A stretch of 10,770 bases of DNA from JALTID01 sp027004335 [NCBI: bacterium] (GTDB lineage: Bacteria > JALSQH01). The stretch is taken from assembly GCA_027004335.1 (NCBI GenBank), contig JALTID010000104.1:1-10770 (forward strand), given 5' to 3'. Positions 1-7,200 of this stretch are shown in pieces. Each line of letters opens with the position of its first letter. Positions within the stretch are counted from its first letter, which is position 1. The notes below the pieces were generated by a model, which was given only the letters and a program-made list of their open reading frames with translations, was not told the DNA's origin and made no database searches. A program made the position numbers and the translations under genes.

Positions 1-1
1 G

Positions 2-484
2 GTTTTGATTATTGCAGCTCTTGAAGGTTACGCTATAGGTGGGGGTGCTGAACTTTCGCTTGTTGCTGACTTAAGAGTTGTTTCCAGAACTGCTTTTTTT
101 CAGTTTAAGCAGACAAAATTGGGACTAATAACTGGTTGGGGAGGAGCCACAAGACTTGTTGATCTAATTGGTTCTTCCAGAGCGCTTTATGTTTTAAGCT
201 CAGGGAGAAAAATTTATGCTGAAGAAGCTCATCATCTTGGTCTTGCGGATTTTGTTGTTGAGGAGGGTGGTGCGGAAAAAAAAGCGGTGGAGATTATTAC
301 TGAGTTGAAAGAAGGTTGCAAAAAAGCAGTTTCTTTTTACAAGGAAATAATTCACAATTACAGCAGAAGAGACATTGAAGCTTCTTTTGAAGAGGAAAGA
401 AAGCTGTTTGCTAAACTTTGGGACTCACCGCGTCATAGAAAAGAAGAGAGGGGATTTTCCCCTGATAAAATGGGGGGAAAATGA
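2..484 (+). CDS. Crotonase-superfamily protein, 3' part (ethylmalonyl/methylmalonyl-CoA decarboxylase-like)
   Basis: This is the C-terminal 160 or so residues of an enoyl-CoA hydratase/isomerase-fold protein that acts on acyl-CoA thioesters. The reading frame is open to the left edge, so the TTG near position 5 is internal and the true start is outside the window. The oxyanion-hole and glutamate motif GYAIGGGAEL is present, followed by DLRVVSRTAFFQF and KLGLITGWGGATRL. In classical hydratases a second catalytic Glu occurs in a PE pair just before the KLGL-type segment; here that pair reads KQ. The WGG-TRL stretch, the IGS-AL-VLS segment and the C-terminal ERKLFAKLWDSP tail resemble, from memory, the ECHDC1 (ethylmalonyl-CoA decarboxylase) branch more than true hydratases. 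It may therefore be a decarboxylase or metabolite-proofreading enzyme rather than a beta-oxidation hydratase. The crotonase fold is secure; the exact reaction is inference. Confidence 0.85.
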   Translation, partial: VLIIAALEGYAIGGGAELSLVADLRVVSRTAFFQFKQTKLGLITGWGGATRLVDLIGSSRALYVLSSGRKIYAEEAHHLGLADFVVEEGGAEKKAVEIITELKEGCKKAVSFYKEIIHNYSRRDIEASFEEERKLFAKLWDSPRHRKEERGFSPDKMGGK

Positions 485-501
485 TTCTTATAGATAATTA
501 C

Positions 502-530
502 TTGACAACGCCTATATTTTATGCTTTATT
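502..530 (+). promoter_or_regulatory. Sigma70-type promoter for the M23 peptidase gene
   Basis: A perfect -35 box TTGACA at 502-507 is followed after 17 bp by TTTATT at 525-530, which matches the -10 consensus at four of six positions. Transcription would start near 537, about 20 bases before the TTG start codon at 556. The element begins 18 bp after the stop of the preceding crotonase gene, so the peptidase probably has its own promoter. Confidence 0.55.
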
Positions 531-555
531 TTAAAGTGCTGACAGAGGTGGGAAT

Positions 556-1443
556 TTGAGAGACAAAACAGAAATTATTATTTTTGACCACCTGACGGGG
601 AAGAAAAAGAGAGTTGTTTTTAAAAGAAAGACTCTTTTCGTAGTAAAGTTGTTTCTTTTTCTCTTTGCTATATCTGCATCTGCCGGGATTATAATAGGGA
701 TATCCGCTGTTAAAGAGTATCATGAAAATAAAATTCTCCTTCGGGAAAATATCCGGTTGAAGCTTGATCTTTCAAAATATGAAAAGACAACATCTCTTCT
801 TCAGGCAGAATTTTTAAGGATAAAAAATTACACCATTAAGATAAAAAAGTTGATTCACTGGAATATTGTTTCTAAGGACAGGCTTGCCAGAGGAGATGGA
901 GATGGTCAATCACCTTCTGTGGTAAGAAGTGAACTTGCTATCCAGATAGATAACATCTTTTCAGATCCACTGCTTCATTATGAGGATATAAAAGTTGAAC
1001 TGGAAAATGTTCTTGATCATTTTAGGGAAAAATTAAGTTATTTAACTTCTATTCCCTCTCTTTGGCCGGTAAAGGGATGGGTAACTTCAGGTTTCGGATA
1101 TAGGATTTCTCCGTTTACCCATACGCTTGAGTTTCATGAAGGCCTTGATATTGCCAATGCACCTGGTACTCCTGTGGTTGCACCTGCAGAAGGGTATGTC
1201 CTTTACACAGGATGGGCGAGAGGCTATGGAAATGTGATAATCTTAGGTCATGGATATGGTATAACCACGATTTATGGTCACCTGGAGAAAATTCTTGTGA
1301 AACAGGGCCAGCATGTTATGAGAGGTGAAAAAATTGGGCTCATTGGCTCTACGGGTAGAAGTACAGGTCCTCACCTGCATTATGAAGTGAGAGTAAATGG
1401 TGTTCCTGTTAATCCTCTTAACTACCTCGTGGAAAGTTTTTAA
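556..1443 (+). CDS. Membrane-anchored M23 (LytM-type) peptidoglycan endopeptidase
   Basis: A 295-aa zinc metallopeptidase of the M23/LytM family, expected to cut peptide cross-links of peptidoglycan in the periplasm. Residues 1-28 are basic and cytoplasmic-like. Residues about 29-51 form one membrane helix, and about 52-100 look like a charged coiled coil. Residues about 167-290 are the LytM domain. The metal and catalytic residues appear intact: H194 and D198 in HEGLD, H242 in YGHL, and H273 and H275 in GPHLHYE; the STGRSTGPHLHYE signature is canonical. An intact site argues for an active hydrolase rather than an EnvC/NlpD-type activator. The start is TTG at 556, chosen because AGAGGTGGG lies just upstream and the basic-plus-helix N-terminus makes sense from there. 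The gene converges on the acyl-CoA dehydrogenase gene with 45 bp between them, and no clear intrinsic terminator is visible there. Confidence 0.9.
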   Translation: MRDKTEIIIFDHLTGKKKRVVFKRKTLFVVKLFLFLFAISASAGIIIGISAVKEYHENKILLRENIRLKLDLSKYEKTTSLLQAEFLRIKNYTIKIKKLIHWNIVSKDRLARGDGDGQSPSVVRSELAIQIDNIFSDPLLHYEDIKVELENVLDHFREKLSYLTSIPSLWPVKGWVTSGFGYRISPFTHTLEFHEGLDIANAPGTPVVAPAEGYVLYTGWARGYGNVIILGHGYGITTIYGHLEKILVKQGQHVMRGEKIGLIGSTGRSTGPHLHYEVRVNGVPVNPLNYLVESF

Positions 1444-1488
1444 GGTTTCAACCAAAAATTAAATCCCCTCCCACCCCTGGTTAAGGGA

Positions 1489-2661
1489 CTAAACACCTAA
1501 TATTGTTCTAGCAATGATAGTCTTCTGTATCTCTGAAGTCCCCCCACCAATAGAAGCTAAGAGAGCATCTCTCAATCCTCTTTCAACCTCATATTCTCTT
1601 ATCAGGCCATATCCACCATGTATCTGCACTTCATCAAAGGCCATTTTTATTCCTACTTCGGATAGAAACAATTTTGCAATGGAGGCATCTAAAACTGATT
1701 GAATTCCCTGCTCTCGTAACCATGCACTTTTATATACCAGCCATCTTGCTGCTTCTAAGTATACCTTCATCATCGCGATCTTATGCTGTATAGCCTGAAA
1801 TTTCGCAATGGGCTTTCCAAATTGTTCCCTTTCCAGGGAGTATTTTATAGCTCTTTCAAGACCAAGTTCCATGCTACCAATAGCTGGTGCTATGAGAAGA
1901 CTTCTCTCCCATGTAAGAGAGTCTATAAGGATCATTGCACCATTTCCTACTCCTCCCAGGACATTCCCGGCGGGAATTTTTAAATCTTCAAAAACTAATT
2001 CTCCCGTGGGTGATGATCTCATTCCCACCTTATCTAACTTTTGTGCCACGGAAAATCCTTCAACATAGTTTGGGTAACCCGTTTCTACTATAAAAACTGT
2101 TAGTCCTCGGGCTCCTCTTCCCTCTCCAACCCTTGCAGCTACAAGAACAATATTAGCTATGGGGCCATTGGTGATAAACATTTTTGTGCCGTTAAGTATG
2201 TAATACTTCCCGTCCGGAGTAAGTTCAGCTTTTGTTCTTAAACCAAAGGCATCTGACCCGGCGTTTGGTTCAGTTAAGCCGAAGGCACCTATCCATTCTC
2301 CGCTTGCAAGTTTGGGTAAATATTTTTTCTTCTGCTCCTCGGTACCCCACTGCCATATGGGAATTGCACAGATTACTAAATGGGCCCCCAGAGAGAGGTT
2401 AAAGCCCTGATCTTTTGATCCTTTACCCAATCCAACCATTGCTGCCATGGTGGTGATTACATCGTAGCCCTGCCCCCCATACTCTTCTGGAATTGGCATC
2501 CCCATCAGGCCAAATTCTGCTGCTTTTTTCCATCCTTCCCAATGGAACTCTCCGTTAATGTCTCTCTCTATTGACCCAGGTGAAATTTCTTTTTCTGCAA
2601 ATTTTCTCACTGCTTCCATCACCTGTTCCTGTTCGGAGGTTAAACTGAAGTCAAGTGCCAT
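1489..2661 (-). CDS. Acyl-CoA dehydrogenase (isovaleryl/long-chain-type active site)
   Basis: A complete 390-aa FAD-dependent acyl-CoA dehydrogenase that introduces the alpha-beta double bond into an acyl-CoA and passes electrons to electron-transfer flavoprotein. The N-terminal helical domain covers about 1-120. The beta domain carries family signature 1 (FGLTEPNAGSDA, about 127-138). The C-terminal helical domain carries signature 2 (QIHGGYGLIREYEVERGLRD, about 346-365). At the position of the catalytic Glu in medium- and short-chain enzymes (the EGT motif) this protein has GGT (G373). Instead it has E252 in LTWERS, where isovaleryl-CoA and long-chain dehydrogenases carry their catalytic base. 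Substrate is therefore probably branched or longer-chain, but is not certain. The ATG start at 2659-2661 is preceded on the minus strand by the strong ribosome binding site AAGGAGGAGA, and a promoter with an overlapping operator lies upstream. Confidence 0.93.
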   Translation of the reverse strand: MALDFSLTSEQEQVMEAVRKFAEKEISPGSIERDINGEFHWEGWKKAAEFGLMGMPIPEEYGGQGYDVITTMAAMVGLGKGSKDQGFNLSLGAHLVICAIPIWQWGTEEQKKKYLPKLASGEWIGAFGLTEPNAGSDAFGLRTKAELTPDGKYYILNGTKMFITNGPIANIVLVAARVGEGRGARGLTVFIVETGYPNYVEGFSVAQKLDKVGMRSSPTGELVFEDLKIPAGNVLGGVGNGAMILIDSLTWERSLLIAPAIGSMELGLERAIKYSLEREQFGKPIAKFQAIQHKIAMMKVYLEAARWLVYKSAWLREQGIQSVLDASIAKLFLSEVGIKMAFDEVQIHGGYGLIREYEVERGLRDALLASIGGGTSEIQKTIIARTILGV

Positions 2662-2684
2662 AATCTCCTCCTTTTTAAATTATT

Positions 2685-2702
2685 AGTAAGTCATTACTTA
2701 CT
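2685..2702. promoter_or_regulatory. Inverted-repeat operator over the acyl-CoA dehydrogenase start site
   Basis: AGTAAGT (2685-2691), a 4-bp spacer CATT, and ACTTACT (2696-2702) form a perfect 7-bp inverted repeat, with imperfect symmetry extending to flanking ATTA and TAAT. It lies immediately downstream of the -10 box of the minus-strand promoter and covers the predicted transcription start near 2698. This is the geometry of a repressor site. Dyads of this size are typical of TetR-family regulators, which often control fatty-acid and branched-chain acyl-CoA catabolism genes. The regulator itself is not in the window, so its family is inference. Confidence 0.65.
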
Positions 2703-2704
2703 TA

Positions 2705-2733
2705 ATAATATGTGAAATTGATATGGATGTCAA
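2705..2733 (-). promoter_or_regulatory. Near-consensus sigma70 promoter of the acyl-CoA dehydrogenase gene
   Basis: Read on the minus strand, TTGACA (positions 2733-2728) is followed after exactly 17 bp by TATTAT (2710-2705). The -35 is perfect and the -10 matches five of six bases. The predicted start is near 2698, giving a 5' leader of about 37 bases that contains the ribosome binding site at about 2664-2673. A promoter this strong fits a gene held off by the adjacent operator. Confidence 0.75.
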
Positions 2734-2797
2734 GATAAAATTCTTATTTAAGAACAGATTTTACCCTATGGGCTTCTCATTTTGGCTTTTTATATCC

Positions 2798-3022
2798 ATG
2801 GATGCTAAGGTGCTTGATATCAAAAAGGAGATAATGAGTAAAGAAAGCAATTTTATTTACCGCCAGTTAAATAATATTTCTAAAGAACATCCTCATTTCG
2901 CAAAGAAGTTAAGAGAAGATGCAGATAGATACATCACATTTACCCAATTCCCCAGGGAGATAAGAAGCCGGATAAAATCAACCAACGCATCAGAAAATTT
3001 ACACAAGGAGAAGTTAGCATGA
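2798..3022 (+). pseudogene. C-terminal remnant of an IS256/Mutator-type transposase
   Basis: The translated stretch of about 74 residues ends in YITFTQFPREIRSRIKSTNA followed by SENLHKE. This matches the pattern of the C-terminal part of Mutator/IS256 transposases, where a FP-x-W/R-x-x-I-x-TTN-x-x-E-x-x-N motif follows the last catalytic region. The upstream DDE catalytic domain is missing and the frame stops right after the motif, well short of a normal C-terminus. The frame is open back to about 2723, but that early part does not look like transposase and overlaps the dehydrogenase -35 box. I therefore start the remnant at the Met codon at 2798. No terminal inverted repeats were recognised. 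It is a decayed fragment and unlikely to encode anything functional. The family call rests on pattern recognition only. Confidence 0.55.
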
Positions 3023-3045
3023 AACTAAATTCTTACACAAAAAAT

Positions 3046-3073
3046 TTGACAATTGCCGGTTTAGAAATATTAT
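3046..3073 (+). promoter_or_regulatory. Forward sigma70-type promoter upstream of the lipoprotein operon
   Basis: TTGACA at 3046-3051 is followed after 16 bp by TATTAT at 3068-3073. A transcript from here would start near 3080 and carry a leader of about 125 bases before the first lipoprotein gene. No other gene lies between, so it probably serves the 3202-8822 operon. Confidence 0.5.
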
Positions 3074-3167
3074 TTATATTTCTGGAGCTCCCTGCAATTA
3101 TTCTTTCTTTATTCTGAGGAAACAGTAACCAGTTCGGTAAGGTTATTTTTGAGGAAAGGCGTCCCCC

Positions 3168-3196
3168 TTGTGAATTTTAAAAAAATCATCTATACT
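3168..3196 (+). promoter_or_regulatory. Second promoter abutting the first lipoprotein gene
   Basis: TTGTGA at 3168-3173 (four of six), a 17-bp spacer, and TATACT at 3191-3196 (five of six) form a good promoter. Its predicted start, about 3202-3204, coincides with the TTG (3202) and ATG (3205) start candidates of the lipoprotein gene. A transcript from here would be essentially leaderless. The gene has no convincing ribosome binding site, which is compatible with this reading. Confidence 0.4.
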
Positions 3197-3201
3197 TCAA
3201 A

Positions 3202-4278
3202 TTGATGGAAATGTCAAAGTTTGTCCTTCTATGTTTTTTGATGTTTTCTTTTGTAGCATGTGGAAGAGAAAAGGAGCCAGAAGTAGAGAGTGCTCTACCA
3301 GTTAGGTATACTATAAAAGATATTAACACCATCCCTGATAATATTTCCCTGAATATAACTAAAGATAATATCTCTATTTTTTATGAGGACAATGGACTGA
3401 AAGAGGCAGAATTTTTTGATTCAGGGTGGCACTATTTTTCTGTAACAGAAAGTGTAGGGGAAGTAAAGAATGGCTGGAGTAGCGGAAGCTGCGGTAACGA
3501 GAATATCCTGGTTGTGCAGGGGGAGGATAACAAGTTATATCTTGTAACAGAAATAAAAGGGGGTTTCTCCAAGATGCAGATAGATCTCATGAAATTTGGC
3601 ACCGAGGGTGCCCAGACGGATATCCAGTGTTTGGGTGATGAAAGATATATTGTTGCATATGATCCTTTGACCGGAGCCCTCTATTATTTTTCTGGTAAGG
3701 ATACTTTTAAGAGGGAAAAAATCACGGAAGGTGGAGAAAATGGTTTATATCCCGAGATAAGGGTAACCAGTTTTGGCAGAGTTTATATTGCTTTTATGGA
3801 TGGTAGTACCTCAGATGTTATCGTTGCATATAAAGATCCTGGTAAAGAGTGGGTAACAGAGGATACCGGGGTAAAGGGGGATCGTTTTTCTTTTGAGATT
3901 TCCTATGAAGGGGCAGATCTGGCAGGAATTTACCCACGTCTTGCGGTAAGGAGTCTTAACAAGAAAGGTTTTTACTGGGTAGAAAAAGGCTCTCATCAGT
4001 GGAAAAACTCCTTTGTCAGTATTAATGGTTTTCTGGCTACTCCTCTGATTTTTGTTTCTTCGGAGCAGGTAGGAGTACTTTATCAGAATACAGCGTGGAA
4101 TGATCTTGAAATTTCCCTATACGATGGATATTCATGGAAAAATGAGAAGGTTGTTACGGGAGGTGCTACAGGTTTTACTCCTGCGATTAAGGTTTACGGG
4201 GAGAAATTATTTATCGCTTTTTATGATCTTACAGATAAAACCCTTGTTATTTCGGAGGTAAAGCTTCCGTGGAGATAA
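3202..4278 (+). CDS. Exported lipoprotein, probable beta-propeller
   Basis: A protein of about 355 aa that I cannot assign to a named family. The N-terminus is a lipoprotein signal peptide: SKF, a hydrophobic run, then the lipobox FVAC with Cys at residue 20 counted from the TTG at 3202. The following GREKEPEVES would put the protein in the outer membrane or on the periplasmic face. The rest is beta-rich with repeated blade-like units, for example GLYPEIRVTSFGRVYIAF followed by MDG, and GFTPAIKVYGEKLFIAFYD near the C-terminus. Both are followed by a strand ending in a V-x-Y-K or L-x-I-S-type edge and preceded by a W or F-K-R-E-K-I strand. This is the pattern of BNR/sialidase-like propellers. 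Start candidates are TTG 3202, ATG 3205 and ATG 3211; none has a good Shine-Dalgarno sequence. The gene overlaps the next one by 10 bp, so the two products probably work together. Confidence 0.8.
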   Translation: MMEMSKFVLLCFLMFSFVACGREKEPEVESALPVRYTIKDINTIPDNISLNITKDNISIFYEDNGLKEAEFFDSGWHYFSVTESVGEVKNGWSSGSCGNENILVVQGEDNKLYLVTEIKGGFSKMQIDLMKFGTEGAQTDIQCLGDERYIVAYDPLTGALYYFSGKDTFKREKITEGGENGLYPEIRVTSFGRVYIAFMDGSTSDVIVAYKDPGKEWVTEDTGVKGDRFSFEISYEGADLAGIYPRLAVRSLNKKGFYWVEKGSHQWKNSFVSINGFLATPLIFVSSEQVGVLYQNTAWNDLEISLYDGYSWKNEKVVTGGATGFTPAIKVYGEKLFIAFYDLTDKTLVISEVKLPWR

Positions 4279-7200
4279 GAAAGGGTGTACTAATTTTTGT
4301 ATCATTATTTTTGTTTCTATTTGCTGCCTGTAGCAGGGAAAGATATGTGAGTGAACTTGTCATAGATAGTGTAAATGTTGCTCCCAAGTTTGAGGTTTCT
4401 GCCGATTCAGCCACTTTAGATATAGATGTAGAGGTATCAGGGAAAGATGCTGATAAAGTTTCTACCAGGGATTTTTCGGTCTTTCTTACCTATGGTGCTT
4501 TTTCTGGAATAAAAAAAATCGCCCCTGGTAAATTTACTATAACTATTTCAAGCTTGAATGATATTTCTATGTCACCTGTGGATGTGGAAATTGAGTGTGT
4601 AAATAGAAAAACTTATACCAGGATTTATGTAGATCCGGGGAAGCCGGATAAAATTAACCTTAATTTAGATTCCACTCTCATTAATTCTGATGTAGGAGAG
4701 GTGGAGGGAGAATTTCTGATTAAAGATAAGAATTCTAATCCTGTTTATCTTGAAGGCGTCACAGTTTCTGTTTCCTACGGTGAAGTTTCTGCTTTATGGA
4801 AGGAAGAGGGTAAATATCATTTTAAAATTACCGGGTTGAATGATGTTAAAAAGTCGCCTGTTACTGTGAGTGTGAAAGCTGGAGGTATTGAAGCCAGCAA
4901 AGAAATGAAAATTCTTGTTGGAACTATCTCCCGTTTTTGTATAGATAAAATTGATTCTCCCCAGATCGTGGATTATCCTTTTCCCATTCATATTAAAGCC
5001 TGTGATAAATATGGAAACACAGTGGTATCTTTTGATGATAAGGTAAATCTCAGTGTAGATGTGGGAACTATTACTCCGGAGGTTAGTGGGAGATTCAGTA
5101 ACGGTGAGAGATACGATAATGTTATGATTCATGAACAAGCAGCAGGTGAGGTGATAACGGCGAGCTATGGGGGAATTCTCGGGAGGAGTAACCCTTTTAA
5201 TGTTAATCCTCAGCCAGCTTCTAAGATCACCATTGATGCAGATAGTACCCTTATTTCAGCAGATGATCCAGGGGTTGAGTTGACAATTACCCTGGAAAAT
5301 AACCAGGGTTATGGAATAGCTGGAAAACCTGTTAAGGTTGAGTTATTTGATAAAGGTGGTAAAAAGTTAGATGATTCTGAGTCAAATTATGGAATGGTAA
5401 GTAGTGTTATTGATAATGGTGACGGAACCTATACCTGTTTTGTAACTGAATTGAGGAATGTTTCAGAGAGTCCCTATACTGTGAAAGCTGAGATGGCGTC
5501 ACTGGAGGATGAGATCCAGATTTCTGTGGTACCTGGGGATATGGATCATTTCCAGATCGATGAAATTCCATCTCAGAGATCCACATTTCCAGCTTCATTG
5601 AATTTTATTGCCTCTGACGATTGGGGCAACAGAGTTTATGTGTACAGTGGTAAAGTTACTATAGTGGCTGAGTGTGATGACGGAAATGGATTCTATGGGT
5701 GTCCCTTGATAGTAAATGATCCTGCAAGTAATCCATATTTTAATGGTAATGATGTCCTTTATGGGCAATCTATTCCGGGGATAACTTTCTCTTTCCCCTC
5801 GCAGCATGACTCTGCAAGAATAATTATTACAGATGGAACCTATGAAGGTACCAGTAATGAATTTAAAGTCTTCCAGAGTGTCGTTGGACCGGGTGTTATA
5901 CCCAGCAATAACTATGTGGTCACAGGATTCAGGTTCTTTGTGGTTTTTGATACGACGGATATCCCGGTTGATGGAAGTTGTGATTTTAATTCCACGCCAC
6001 CCAAGATCATAGCAGGAAAACCTTTTACCTTTTATGTAGTGGCAAGATATTATGCTACTGATCCAAATAATCCCAACAATACTGCGTGTTACCAGACTGG
6101 GGTCTATGATCAGGCAAATCCTTTTGATGGAAATGTATGGTTATCAGATTCTACCGGCAGTTTGAAGCTACTGAGTGTGGATACTGAACACCTATCCTCT
6201 AATTTTCCTGAAACCCCTTATGGAAGTATTTTTAATCCTATCATGGAAAAATATATTGAGGTGACCGCTGAAGTTGATTCAACTTCCAATAATGATGTTA
6301 TTCTTATTAATCCCTCTCTTAGGTCAGGGCTGGGAAACGGTTCCAGTCCCGGTTTCCCTGTCTTGCCGGGTAATGTTGATCACATAGAGATTAACAGGGT
6401 AGTTTCCCCTCAAATTGCAGGAAGTGAGTTTAATCTCTCCGCCATTGCTGAGGATAAAGAGGGGAATGTAGTACCCCTTGACTTGGATGTCCAGCTTTCG
6501 GATAAAACTGGAACTCTCACTCCAGCGTCGGGGCAATTTAAAAAAGGAAGACTTTCTGTGGATGTTCTTGTTACTGATGTTATGGATGGTGACACGATCA
6601 CTATAGATGGAGGTGATGCTCATACCATAGGAGAGAGTAACCCTTTTGATGTTATATCTCCTCTTGCTGTTGATCATTTTGAGGTGCATATTCTCTCAGA
6701 TCCATCAAATATAAAAGTGGGAGTTCCAGTTACCTACGAGGTAATTGCACGGAACCCTGCGGGTAATGTGGTAGATAGTTTTAACTATTCAGTATCAATA
6801 TCTGATTCTACAGGTACCATTTCTCCTCAGGTTACGAAAAAATTTGAAAATGGAATATTAAAAGATTCTTTTGTAGTGATGAAAACTACCGATGAAGACA
6901 GAATCTATATATCAGGAGCTGGCGCAAAGGGTGTGAGCGAGGCTTTTTCTGTGGGAGCGGGTGCACTGGATCATTTTCAGATTGTAAATATAGGATCCCC
7001 GAAATATGTAAATTATCCTTTTTACATAACCATAGAGGCTATTGATATTGGCGGTAACCTTAAAAGAGATTATGAAGGTTATCACTCTATTCATATTGTT
7101 GATCTGACCGGAACTATAACCCCCCCAGCTCCGACTGCAAATTTCTCAGGCGGGATCCTCTACCAGCAGGTCAAAGTAACTGAGGCAACTTCTTCTGACA

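Noticed and set aside
1444-1488. C-rich tract and AACCA/TGGTT halves between the convergent M23 and acyl-CoA dehydrogenase genes, possible bidirectional terminator
   Set aside because: The pairing is short with a long loop and no T run follows the stem on either strand.
3019-3117. 32-codon hydrophobic ORF (MKLNSYTKNL...) with AAGGAG upstream, overlapping the transposase remnant stop as ATGA
   Set aside because: It contains the 3046-3073 promoter, follows a decayed transposase frame and has no recognisable family; the Shine-Dalgarno match is most likely chance or left over from the element.
3125-3150. Stem GTAACC/GGTTAT followed by five T, possible terminator or attenuator in the lipoprotein leader
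   Set aside because: The stem is only about six pairs, one of them G-U, with a 10-base loop, too weak to call an intrinsic terminator.
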